From Ehrlichia ruminantium (lineage in GTDB: Bacteria; Pseudomonadota; Alphaproteobacteria; Rickettsiales; Anaplasmataceae), in NCBI RefSeq assembly GCF_009728835.1, contig NZ_CP033455.1:881568-945567 (forward strand): 64,000 nt of DNA, written 5' to 3'. Made by a program: the position numbers and the translations under genes. Below, piece after piece: positions 1-9,608 of this stretch (positions are counted from its first letter, which is position 1; each line of letters starts with the position of its first letter). Under the pieces are notes generated by a model, which was not told the origin of the DNA, did not search any database, and saw nothing but the letters and a program-made list of their open reading frames with translations.

Positions 1-2486
1 GAACATAATATTTTACTAAACAATATAATAATAGAATCCTTTAGTCCATATGTAGCAAGTGATACAAATACATCTTGAAAGACATTACACACAGATGTAA
101 TTATATACTTAACTCCCCTTATAACTAGTCTAACAATCTCAGACAACAAACCACACAACAAAATAAAATCAACTATTCTAATGACAATACCAACAACATC
201 TAATATTAAAGTTAGTACTTTATCTACAATAGGATCCAATCCAGATATGACAAAAAAACTATCACAAATTCCCCGTACTACATCAATAAATCTACTAAAA
301 AACACACCAGGTAAAATATTAAAATGTACTAATAATAGCATAACAGTTGTAACTACTAGCATTACCAAAAATGCCATTATAAATAATATATATGCAATAA
401 ATTTATTAGAACATAACACTGTTTTTGCTTTTTCCAATCCTCCTGAAATATTATGAACCTTGCGAAATTTCCTATTCAAAAATTTAGCTTCATAACTACT
501 CTCAACAAACCTTTCGTGCAATAGATTTAACTTTAGTGATTCCACAACATTACTTGAAAAAGATGTAATAGGAATTTGTTTATTCTTTATATAGAATCTC
601 CTTCTAAAATTCTTACCTACATAACCTGGCACAGTACGATAACGACCAGGATTAACGTAATAAACAAACAAAGAAAAAAATGGAACATATTTTAATATAT
701 TACATAGAACCTGCAATACTCTTAAAGAATGACTGATTTTAATATCACAGATACATTGTTCATCCGTTTTAACCGCATGTACAATAGATTTTAACATAGT
801 GAAAAAATCTTTATCACTTAACTTACCATTAAACAATTCATCAGGAATATCTGATGGATTAATCTTGATATCCAAATAGTCCATCACAGGATGTAACTTC
901 AATTGCTGTATTAGCCATTCTTTTTTTTCTGTGTTCTTTGTAATCCATTTACCATCAACATAATCTATTGACTTTAACAATTGCACAATATTAATAGATG
1001 GCAACAGTTGCTCATCTTTAATAAACTCCCGACTTAACGTACAATGATTACTCACTATATAATAAAATACCCAATAGTTAGCAAAATGTTTATTAGAATC
1101 AACAACTTTCAAATTATTATTCATATATCGAACAATCTCGTCTAATAACAATACTCTACTATTTACATATTTTGTTAATTCCGAAATCTCCTTCCCTGTG
1201 ACTTTTAATATTGCATCTCTATCAACAACTTTCCTATGTATAAAAAAATCACGCATTACCAATAATTCATTGATATCATCATGTATTTCTCTACAAGTGA
1301 CTTCTAAGAACAAGTCCAAATCCTCTGGTGTTAAAATATCTTTAAAGTTCTCTAAAAAATTAATTTCTGAATTTATAAGTGCAGTGATCCCTCTAAAATA
1401 TTGTTGCGCACGTAAAATACCTTTGTTCTTATTAATTTCAGCAAAAAAATCAAGATTTGTTGTAATATGAGATTTTACACTATGTAAGCTAGATATAGCT
1501 CTCTCTGCTCTTAAAAGTACTTCTGATGAATCCTGTACATCTGTTACATGTAACCTATATGCATTCCGTGCTTTATATATATTCACAACATCGACATTTA
1601 TTCCCTTATTTTTCAAAAATTTCAAGGCAATACCGTTAAGCATATAACATTGTTGACGTTCTTTTAATAAACGCTCTATTTCTTTTAATATGGTTTCATC
1701 ACTTGAGAGAATAGCCAATGTTTCATGCAATACACGAAAAGGTACCATTAATGGTAACAAATTATCTTGATTTAGTCGTAACATACAACTAACAAATGAT
1801 TCTAAACTTTTTTTCTGACTTAATAACTTTAACAATACGTTCTCATCAGAAACAACATCAATCTGTGATTGCAAAACATTTAATTTTTTCTTAATTACAC
1901 AGAATAATACACTATCCGTATGTTTTCGTACATTACACAAAAAAATACCATACTTATTACCATTATAGGTAGATATTTTTCTTTCTAATAATGCTGGATT
2001 TGGAAAACATAATGGAGTTACATCATTGATACATGTTGCTTCCATTCTGCCAGAATATATATTATCACCAAAAAAATAATTAATTAACTTATACAAACCT
2101 TTACGTAGACTATGCTTATAGGCACCCGTTATGCTATTATAAATATTTTCACAATGTACTTCCCAAAGGCTAGTTGCTTCAAACAATAAATATGTCATCA
2201 ACCTGACATTATATTCACTACCACAAGTAGCATAACACAAGGGATTATCAACCTTCCTCCTAAAAAAAACTAGATCAACTTTCTTGATGATTAATTTCCT
2301 ATTAAGTGAATCTTCTTTAACAATATCAGTAGGTAGTAAATCTAAAAATCTCTGCTTCTCTTCATTGTCTTTATAGAAAATATCAAGATATAAAAACCGA
2401 CCCTTTACCTTTAGCTCATCTGTATTAAGAATACAAGACAAGAAGTGAGTTAACGACTGATTATCATATAAACTATTAAATAACAC
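1..2486 (-). CDS. Large hypothetical membrane-anchored protein, 3' end outside window
   Basis: I translated the minus strand block by block and found one frame open from base 2486 to base 1, about 828 codons, with no stop inside the window. The first possible starts are TTG at 2498 and GTG at 2486; the first 4 residues from GTG are MLFN. The bulk is hydrophilic with scattered Cys. Near bases 400-300 there is a strong hydrophobic segment (residues like AYILFIMAFLVMLVVTTVML), followed by further hydrophobic stretches (DKVLTLILDVVGIVIRIVDF), so the C-terminal part probably sits in the membrane. I do not recognise a family. The start lies on a sequence, TGTGTTATTTAAT, that also precedes two genes of the paralogous family at 24 and 37 kb. 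The true start is therefore uncertain. It could be a secreted or surface protein, but that is a guess. Confidence 0.75.
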   Translation of the reverse strand, partial: MLFNSLYDNQSLTHFLSCILNTDELKVKGRFLYLDIFYKDNEEKQRFLDLLPTDIVKEDSLNRKLIIKKVDLVFFRRKVDNPLCYATCGSEYNVRLMTYLLFEATSLWEVHCENIYNSITGAYKHSLRKGLYKLINYFFGDNIYSGRMEATCINDVTPLCFPNPALLERKISTYNGNKYGIFLCNVRKHTDSVLFCVIKKKLNVLQSQIDVVSDENVLLKLLSQKKSLESFVSCMLRLNQDNLLPLMVPFRVLHETLAILSSDETILKEIERLLKERQQCYMLNGIALKFLKNKGINVDVVNIYKARNAYRLHVTDVQDSSEVLLRAERAISSLHSVKSHITTNLDFFAEINKNKGILRAQQYFRGITALINSEINFLENFKDILTPEDLDLFLEVTCREIHDDINELLVMRDFFIHRKVVDRDAILKVTGKEISELTKYVNSRVLLLDEIVRYMNNNLKVVDSNKHFANYWVFYYIVSNHCTLSREFIKDEQLLPSINIVQLLKSIDYVDGKWITKNTEKKEWLIQQLKLHPVMDYLDIKINPSDIPDELFNGKLSDKDFFTMLKSIVHAVKTDEQCICDIKISHSLRVLQVLCNILKYVPFFSLFVYYVNPGRYRTVPGYVGKNFRRRFYIKNKQIPITSFSSNVVESLKLNLLHERFVESSYEAKFLNRKFRKVHNISGGLEKAKTVLCSNKFIAYILFIMAFLVMLVVTTVMLLLVHFNILPGVFFSRFIDVVRGICDSFFVISGLDPIVDKVLTLILDVVGIVIRIVDFILLCGLLSEIVRLVIRGVKYIITSVCNVFQDVFVSLATYGLKDSIIILFSKILC

Positions 2487-2707
2487 AATATTACCCAATA
2501 TTATAGATAACTATATACATTAATAGATATAATATTTATCAAAGCTTATTAGTGATTAATAACAACCCTGTATTGTATTACACCAATAACTACAAGAATA
2601 GAATAACATCAATACTACAACTTATATGGGTAATAAATTTTTTTTTTACAAGGCATATCTTACTTGTGACATAATATAATAAATAATTAATAATATAAAG
2701 CAACTGT

Positions 2708-4672
2708 TTAATTTAATTCAATAATAACATCTCCAGTAGAAACACTACTTCCTTCTGTCAATAATATAGATTTTACAACTGACTTAACATTTGAACATAT
2801 TACATTTTCCATTTTCATAGCTTCTATTACCAATAATGACTGTCCAGGATAGATTTCTTCTCCTTCTTTAACATGGATCTTCACTATCATACCAGAAATG
2901 GGAGAACATATCTCATTAAGACATAGCTCTTGTAAATCTATTTTAGGCATTATACTAAGCAGCCTAGATACACAATGCCTATATACTGCACATACTGCAC
3001 TCATTGCAGAATACCTAAATTGATACTTCCCAACTATCCTACTATCAACTTTTATTGGTATAACTTCATCATTGACTTGCAATTCCAATATTTTAAAGTT
3101 CACATTCCATGCACCTAATACAATATACCTAGAATGATTATACATAACAATTATTTTGCCATTTTCATATCTTGCTGATACAAAATATTCCTGATCATTA
3201 ACATGAACAACTAATTCCTTATAAGAAGACACAGCATACTCACAATATTCATCTTGAAAAAATATAAATATCGCAGCTAAGATAAAAAGCTCTATGCAGT
3301 ATTCTGTTAAGTGTTCACCTTGAAAACCATTAGGATAAAATTGTTCAACAAATTTTGTATTAATATTTCCAGAGATAAAAACAGAATGATGAAAAACAGA
3401 TAATAAAAAATCTATATTATTAGCAATACCACCAATATAAAAACTATTTAAATACTTTTGCATAAAACTTATTGCTTCAGCCCTATCTTTACCATAAGTA
3501 CATACTTTGGCAACCATAGGATCATAAAACATACTAACCTCTGATCCTTCAAATATTCCACTATCAATTCTCAAATTGTCATTAGGTATAGGAGCAGAAT
3601 AATAAACCACTCTACCACTAGAAGGCAAAAAATTCTTTATTGGATCTTCCGCATAAATTCTAGCTTCTATTGCTGAACCATTAAACTTGATATCTTTTTG
3701 AGTAAATCTTAACTTTTCACCATTAGCAATTCGTATCATTTCTTCCACTATATCAATACCAGTCACAAGCTCTGTTACAGGATGTTCAACCTGTAATCTG
3801 GTATTCATCTCTAAAAAATAAAATTGCTTATTTTGATCAATAACAAACTCTATAGTACCAGCAGAATAATAACCAACTTTTTTAGCTAAACTTACACATT
3901 GTTTATACATTTTTTGCCGCGTTCTTTCATCAAGAAAAGGACTAGGTGTTTCTTCTATAACCTTTTGATTATGCCTTTGTATAGAACATTCTCTCTCTCC
4001 CAAACAAACAATATTCCCATATTTATCAGCTAGAATTTGTATCTCAATATGTCTTGGTAATTCAATATATTTCTCAATAAAGATTCTTCCATCTCTAAAA
4101 TTCTTTGATGCTTCATTTGTTGCAGAAGTAAATGCCTGAGCTATTTCATCTTTTGATTTTACAATCCTCATTCCTTTACCACCACCACCAGCAGTAGCCT
4201 TAATCATAACTGGAAATCCTATAGATTCTGCTATCTTCTCTGCTTCATCAGATGAATCAACTATTCCCATATAACCAGGAATAATGTTAACTTTTGCAGA
4301 TTCAGCTATTTTTTTTGAAGTAATCTTATCAGCCATCATCCTAATAGAATCAGCACTAGGACCAATAAATTCAATACCATAATCACTAAGTTTTTCAGGA
4401 AAGTTAGCATTTTCAGATAAAAACCCATAGCCAGGGTGTACCGCCTGTACATTTAAATCCCGAGCTATTTCACAGATTCTATCCATATTTAAATAACTTT
4501 GACCTACAGGAGCAGGACCAATATTTACTGCTTCATCAGCAGATAAAGCATGCAAAGAATATACATCTGCATCTGAATATATAGAAACACAAGATATCCC
4601 CATTTTACGAGCAGTCCTTATTATCCTACACGTAATTTCACCTCTATTTGCTATCAATATTTTCTTTATCAT
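2708..4672 (-). CDS. pccA: Propionyl-CoA carboxylase alpha subunit (biotin carboxylase + biotin carrier)
   Basis: This subunit carboxylates biotin with ATP and bicarbonate; the partner beta subunit then carboxylates propionyl-CoA to methylmalonyl-CoA. The biotin carboxylase domain opens with KKILIANRGEI and has the glycine-rich ATP-grasp loop KATAGGGGKGM near residue 158. The conserved EMNTRLQVEHPVTE lies near residue 290. The C-terminus is a biotinyl domain with the biotin lysine in EAMKMEN, about 35 residues from the end. The length of about 654 residues fits PccA/MccA-type fused subunits rather than AccC, which lacks the carrier domain. A TTG 9 bases upstream would also open the frame, but ATG at 4672 starts exactly at the family N-terminus, so I chose it. 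MccA of leucine breakdown is the main alternative. The PccA assignment rests on its usual presence in this bacterial group. Confidence 0.9.
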   Translation of the reverse strand: MIKKILIANRGEITCRIIRTARKMGISCVSIYSDADVYSLHALSADEAVNIGPAPVGQSYLNMDRICEIARDLNVQAVHPGYGFLSENANFPEKLSDYGIEFIGPSADSIRMMADKITSKKIAESAKVNIIPGYMGIVDSSDEAEKIAESIGFPVMIKATAGGGGKGMRIVKSKDEIAQAFTSATNEASKNFRDGRIFIEKYIELPRHIEIQILADKYGNIVCLGERECSIQRHNQKVIEETPSPFLDERTRQKMYKQCVSLAKKVGYYSAGTIEFVIDQNKQFYFLEMNTRLQVEHPVTELVTGIDIVEEMIRIANGEKLRFTQKDIKFNGSAIEARIYAEDPIKNFLPSSGRVVYYSAPIPNDNLRIDSGIFEGSEVSMFYDPMVAKVCTYGKDRAEAISFMQKYLNSFYIGGIANNIDFLLSVFHHSVFISGNINTKFVEQFYPNGFQGEHLTEYCIELFILAAIFIFFQDEYCEYAVSSYKELVVHVNDQEYFVSARYENGKIIVMYNHSRYIVLGAWNVNFKILELQVNDEVIPIKVDSRIVGKYQFRYSAMSAVCAVYRHCVSRLLSIMPKIDLQELCLNEICSPISGMIVKIHVKEGEEIYPGQSLLVIEAMKMENVICSNVKSVVKSILLTEGSSVSTGDVIIELN

Positions 4673-4832
4673 GATTTTCAATACCCTAAGTTACAGGTCA
4701 CCTTTATTAATAAACAACCAAAAATAGCCTAAATTTTACCTAGATGTAACTACACTGCAAGCAATATCTTACCATTTTGACTACAATCAATAATTACAGT
4801 ATATTAGTTAACATGAATTATAAACTATAAAA

Positions 4833-5807
4833 ATGTTTGAAAAAAAAATTTTTATTCAAAATGGTGAAGAAAATAAAAGATTAGACAAATTTATAGCATT
4901 TAAACTCAATATATCACGCAATAAAGTTCAACAATTAATACAAAATAACAAAATATATCTATTTAACAAAATAGTAAAGGACAACAATCATACTACAAAA
5001 ATCAATGATCTCTATCACATCAACATACCAATACAAGAACATCACTTCTCAATTGTACCAAACATTAATATACCAATTACAGTCCTACATGAAGATCAAG
5101 ATATAATAATAATAAATAAAGCACCTGGTCTTACAGTACATCCAGGCGCAGGAACAAAAAATGACACATTAGTTAACGGACTAGTAGCACATTATGGAAG
5201 TAGTCTAAGTTACATAGGTAAAGCTTCAAGACCAGGTATTGTACATAGATTAGATAAAGACACTAGCGGGCTAATGGTTATTGCAAAAAATGAACATTCT
5301 TATTATTTCTTATCTGACTTATTATTAAAAAAACAAATAAAAAAAGAATACATAGCAGTAGTATGGGGAGTACCAAACCCTAGAGATAATATTATAAAGA
5401 ACCACATTGATAGAAAGTCTAATAATAAACAAATGATGACTGTTACACATTCAAAGAATAAAGGGAAGCTAGCTATAACTGAATATAATACTACAAAAAT
5501 TTTTGCTAACATAGCAAGTCTAGTCAAATGCAGAATATACACAGGTAGAACCCACCAAATACGCGTACACATGAGTCACATAGGGAATTCTATAATAGGA
5601 GATCAAAAATATGGAAAAAATGAAAGCAAAGCAATAAAATACGCTGAAAAAAGCACTATAATCAACACATTAAAGAGACAAGCACTACATGCACATAAGT
5701 TAGGCTTTATTCACCCCACAACAAATACATATATAGAATTTAATTCTGATATTCCTAAAGATATACAAACACTATTAAATGAGCTAGAACAACTTACAGG
5801 AGCATAA
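4833..5807 (+). CDS. rluD: 23S rRNA pseudouridine synthase, RluD type
   Basis: This enzyme isomerises uridines to pseudouridine in the helix 69 loop of 23S rRNA. The first ~70 residues form an S4-like RNA-binding domain (RLDKFIAFKLNISRNKVQQLI). The catalytic motif HRLDKDTSGLMV is at residues 138-149, with the nucleophilic Asp at 141. Other family blocks are INKAPGLTVHPG, KKEYIAVVWG, and TGRTHQIRVHMSHIG near the C-terminus. The length of 324 residues fits RluD; RluC is the close alternative. The gene stands alone, divergent from pccA, and is followed by a long repeat-bearing gap. Confidence 0.9.
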   Translation: MFEKKIFIQNGEENKRLDKFIAFKLNISRNKVQQLIQNNKIYLFNKIVKDNNHTTKINDLYHINIPIQEHHFSIVPNINIPITVLHEDQDIIIINKAPGLTVHPGAGTKNDTLVNGLVAHYGSSLSYIGKASRPGIVHRLDKDTSGLMVIAKNEHSYYFLSDLLLKKQIKKEYIAVVWGVPNPRDNIIKNHIDRKSNNKQMMTVTHSKNKGKLAITEYNTTKIFANIASLVKCRIYTGRTHQIRVHMSHIGNSIIGDQKYGKNESKAIKYAEKSTIINTLKRQALHAHKLGFIHPTTNTYIEFNSDIPKDIQTLLNELEQLTGA

Positions 5808-6711
5808 TCTATATATATACTATAAATATTCTACATTGCAATAACATCTCAAATAACTTTATAAAAATCATTTCAAGACATGATAACTAACTCAATCCTA
5901 TATTTTATTTTCATGAAAAATCTAGGATAATTTATAGGAGTATAACTCATACTATACTCTTATAACAGACCAAATTATTTCACAAAAAAATCTCAAAAAG
6001 AGGGACATTACAACAATATATCAAACCAATAAAACTCTGATATATATATATATACATTTCAAGGCATGATAACTAACTCAACCCTACATTTCATTTTCAT
6101 GAAAAATCTAGGATAATTTATAGGAGTACAACTCATACTATACTCTTATAACAGACCAAATTATTCCACAAAAAAATCTCAAAGAGAGGGACATTACAAC
6201 AGTATATCAAACCAATAAAACTCTGATATATATATATATATATATATACATTTCAAGGCATGATAACTAACTCAATCCTACATTCTGTTTTCATGAAAAA
6301 TCTAGGATAATTTATAAAATACAAGTCAAACTATACACTTATATACTTTATTACTTAATCATACAATATTAATAATAACTCTATATAACATCAATATAAT
6401 TTCCAGACTAGTATTATTATAATCAAAATACCTAAATTTTCACTTATTTAGACAACATCTAATAGAAATCATCCAATGCAACTTTATACATAACTTCACA
6501 TATACTAACTTAATTTACAGTAGAACATATAAAGTGTACGCTTATAATTGTGGAAATACTAACACTATAAACAAATCACACTTATTATAAACTTTATCGA
6601 TAATATTCACAAAATATTCCTTAAAAAAAACTCTCTAATCATTTGATTATAATATGTTCTAGACTTATACTAAATTATTTTCGTAAACTGAACACTCAAT
6701 TGGAGTATCAT
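5808..6711. other. Non-coding gap between rluD and lysA
   Basis: This stretch has no convincing ORF. It holds a tandem array at 5871-6320, described separately. The rest is AT-rich sequence with TA-dinucleotide runs at about 6041-6055 and 6224-6248. Confidence 0.6.
5871..6320. repeat. Tandem repeat, ~186-194 bp unit, about 2.4 copies
   Basis: Units begin with TTTCAAG(A/G)CATGATAAC at 5871, 6057 and 6251. The first two copies are nearly identical throughout, including ATTTATAGGAGTA and GAGGGACATTACAACA. The third copy breaks off after CTAGGATAATTTATA near 6320. A TATATA run at the unit junction differs in length between copies, so it is a second source of length change. Confidence 0.9.
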
Positions 6712-7977
6712 ATGCTTTTCATGGCTAATCCCTTCTTTTACTACAAGTCCAATGTACTTCACATAGAAAATGTAAGCACATTAGAAATTGCAAACAGCAT
6801 AGGTACCCCTGTCTATTGTTATTCTCTCAATGCAATTAAAAACAATTATAGACAATTCAAAGAAAATTTACCTAACAATTCAACAATATGTTACGCTGTA
6901 AAATCAAACTCTAATTTATCGATTTTAAGCCTATTAAATTCACTAGGATCTGGAGCAGATGCTGTATCTGAAGGAGAAATACGTCGTGCAATTGCAGCTG
7001 GAATTTCACCAAATAAAATTGTCTTTTCTGGAGTAGGAAAAACTGAACAAGAAATAAGTTTCGCACTAGATAATAGAATATTGCAGCTTAATGTGGAATC
7101 TATTGAAGAATTACATCTTATAAATAAAATTTCACATCATAAAAACATCATTGCACCAGTATCTATAAGAGTCAACCCAAATATTAATGCAAAAACAAAT
7201 GATAAGATTACAACAGGATTAAAAGTAAATAAATTTGGAATACCTGAAGAATCCCTTGATCAGGTATTTGATAACCTATTAACCAATACTAAAATTATAG
7301 GAATTTCTGTACATATAGGATCACAGATCGCTAATTTAGCTATATTCCAAAATACTATTGATAAAATCAAACAAATTGTAAAAATTTTTGAACATCATAA
7401 TATCCAGATATTAAGAGTTGATATAGGTGGGGGACTAGGAATACCATATAAAAACTCTGATGTTTTCCCAACAATTCAAGAATATACAAACTTACTCAAA
7501 AACAATTTTGAAAAGGAATATTATAACATAATATGCGAACCCGGAAGAGCTTTAGTAGGGAATACTGGAATACTACTAGCAAAAGTATTATATCATAAAA
7601 GTAACTACGAAAAAAAACACCTAATACTAGACGCAGGAATGAACGATCTAATACGTCCAGCACTATATAATGCTGAACATACAATAATACCAGCAGTAGT
7701 TTCATCAGAACCTCATCTATCATTTGACATAGTAGGACCTATATGTGAATCTGATGATACTTTTGCATATAACTATTTGATCAATAACTTAGACAATAAC
7801 GAAATAGTGGCAATATGTACAGCTGGAGCCTACGGATCTTCTATGTCAAGCAATTATAATTCTAGACCATTAGTTCCAGAAGTTATAGTAAATGAAGATA
7901 GCTATCATATAATACGCTCTCGTCAAACTTATGAAGATATGCTAAAAAATGAAACAATCTTGGAATTTAATAAATAA
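6712..7977 (+). CDS. lysA: Diaminopimelate decarboxylase
   Basis: This PLP enzyme converts meso-diaminopimelate to L-lysine, the last step of lysine synthesis. The PLP lysine lies in CYAVKSNSN (K64 from the start chosen here). Other family blocks are SVHIGSQI, VDIGGGLGIPY, the phosphate-binding EPGRALVGNTG, and the C-terminal CTAGAYGSSMSSNYN with the active-site Tyr. It is a fold-type III decarboxylase of about 421 residues, normal for LysA. A longer frame opens with TTG at 6643. I chose ATG 6712 because GGAG lies 6 bases upstream and the extra N-terminus matches nothing; ATG 6721 is also possible. It stands alone on the plus strand. Confidence 0.92.
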   Translation: MLFMANPFFYYKSNVLHIENVSTLEIANSIGTPVYCYSLNAIKNNYRQFKENLPNNSTICYAVKSNSNLSILSLLNSLGSGADAVSEGEIRRAIAAGISPNKIVFSGVGKTEQEISFALDNRILQLNVESIEELHLINKISHHKNIIAPVSIRVNPNINAKTNDKITTGLKVNKFGIPEESLDQVFDNLLTNTKIIGISVHIGSQIANLAIFQNTIDKIKQIVKIFEHHNIQILRVDIGGGLGIPYKNSDVFPTIQEYTNLLKNNFEKEYYNIICEPGRALVGNTGILLAKVLYHKSNYEKKHLILDAGMNDLIRPALYNAEHTIIPAVVSSEPHLSFDIVGPICESDDTFAYNYLINNLDNNEIVAICTAGAYGSSMSSNYNSRPLVPEVIVNEDSYHIIRSRQTYEDMLKNETILEFNK

Positions 7978-8349
7978 GTAATTAGACTTTATAATCAAAA
8001 ACAACTTACAGAACACTATCTCTAATACATAAATACCTAATCACAGTAAAACAAAGCTACAATTAACAGCAATTTAGAACTGTAAAACAGGACTTATGGT
8101 GTTAGAACAAAGTATTTTATTTTACAGTAAAACTATACATAATATATTCGATCAACCTGCATATATACAAGAAAGCAAATTCAATACTTATTAAATATGA
8201 TTTTACATAACAGACCACTGAATCTTTATGAAAACAAGTCACTCAGTATTTCTAAGTTTAACAACTCTAAAAAAACATGATTTATATTTGACTAGTATCA
8301 CTATCATTGGTAAAATAACCCACTGTTAGTAGCAACATAGGTTTATAAG
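7978..8349. other. Non-coding gap between lysA and rpmB
   Basis: I see no gene here. The 3' end holds the rpmB promoter described separately. Confidence 0.5.
8288..8316 (+). promoter_or_regulatory. Sigma-70-type promoter of rpmB
   Basis: TTGACT at 8288-8293 and TAAAAT at 8311-8316 are separated by exactly 17 bases. Each differs from consensus at one position. A start near 8323 would leave a leader of about 27 bases before the rpmB ATG. Confidence 0.65.
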
Positions 8350-8652
8350 ATGAGTAGAGTTTGTGATATTACTGGCCAAGCTAAGTCTTTTGGGAATAAG
8401 GTATCTCACTCTAATCGCAAAACTAAGAGAAGTTATTTAGTAAATCTACATAATGTCACATTATTCAGCGATTCTTTAAATAGAAAGTTCAAGTTCAAAG
8501 TATCCAGTAGAACTTTAAGAACAATAGACTATAAAGGCGGCTTTGATTTGTATCTACTTGGTACTTCATCTAGAAAATTAAGTGATAAGGCACAAAAGAT
8601 TAAGAAGATGGTAAAAAAAGCTACAACAGAAACCATTAAAGTTTCTTTATAG
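8350..8652 (+). CDS. rpmB: 50S ribosomal protein L28
   Basis: This is a small basic protein of the large ribosomal subunit. It starts MSRVCDITGQ, with the usual L28 opening (CxxTGK/Q, then GNxVSHSNRKTKR at residues 16-28). The middle block VSSRTLRTIDYKGG also matches the family. At 100 residues it has the alphaproteobacterial length, with a C-terminal lysine-rich extension. A near-consensus promoter lies just upstream. The coding strand is richer in G than the surrounding non-coding DNA, as expected for a highly expressed gene. Confidence 0.95.
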   Translation: MSRVCDITGQAKSFGNKVSHSNRKTKRSYLVNLHNVTLFSDSLNRKFKFKVSSRTLRTIDYKGGFDLYLLGTSSRKLSDKAQKIKKMVKKATTETIKVSL

Positions 8653-9608
8653 TTGTTTTATACTATTTACATTTTGTACCATACCTATCTGTTGTGGGGT
8701 AATAATCCAATGTAGTTTTTACCTTAGGTGTTGCATGTTGATTTACTGCTTACTTTATCATGCATACATCTTATACATATTCAATATGATTTTACAATGT
8801 GACATAACTCGCTACATCTAAACAGGAATCATTAGTAGTACTTATGCCAGCTAGCTAAAAAATAGCGAGCAACTTAGTTCTGAGTAAGTATACCTCGTAT
8901 AACGCAACACCATAGATTTGACTAAGATTAACATCTACACAACTTTGAGTTAAGCAATATCTGCTAACACATTACACTAAAACTAAGAAACTGTGATATA
9001 ACCCAACTTTTAATAAGCATAACCTTGCTATAGGCAATATCATCAATTCAACTAAATTAATGCTTACATAACTTTAACTTAAGCAATATCTGCTAATATA
9101 GACTACATAAAAACTAATAAACAGTGATACAACCCAACTTTTAACAAGCATAACCTTGCTATAAGGCAAATACCATAAACTCACATAAATTAACGCTTAC
9201 ATAATTTTAACTTAATCAATATCTGCTAACACACACTACATCAAAACTAAGAAACCATGATACAACCCAGCACTTAACAAGCATAACCTTGCTATAGGCA
9301 ATATCATCAATTCAACTAAATTAACGCTTACATAACTTTAACTTAATCAATATCTGCTAATACGCATTACACTAAAACTAACAAACAGTAATACAACCCA
9401 GCACTTAATAAGTATAACCTTGCTATAGGCAATACCATCAAATTCAACTAAATTAATGCTTACATAATCTTAAGCTAAGCAATATCGCTAATATACACTA
9501 CATAAAAACTAAGAAACCGTGATACAACCCAGCACTTAATAAGTATAACCTTGTATAACGCAACACCCAATACACATGACCTTATTATGATATAACATAA
9601 TAAACAAT
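8653..9608. other. Non-coding gap between rpmB and priA
   Basis: There is no convincing ORF between these convergent genes. Most of the gap is the tandem array at 8890-9575. Confidence 0.6.
8890..9575. repeat. Tandem repeat, ~131 bp unit, about 5 copies
   Basis: The marker AACCTTGCTATA or a close variant recurs at 9021, 9152, 9285, 9416 and 9547, giving spacings of 131, 133, 131 and 131. Each unit also contains AAGCAATATCTGCTAA and TACAACCCA. Copies differ by scattered substitutions and small indels. The flanks both carry GTATAACGCAACAC (8896 and 9553), so the array is bounded by the same short sequence. Confidence 0.9.

Noticed and set aside
8890-9575. Possible CRISPR array
   Set aside because: Units repeat over their whole ~131-bp length with no alternation of constant repeat and unique spacer, and no cas gene is present.
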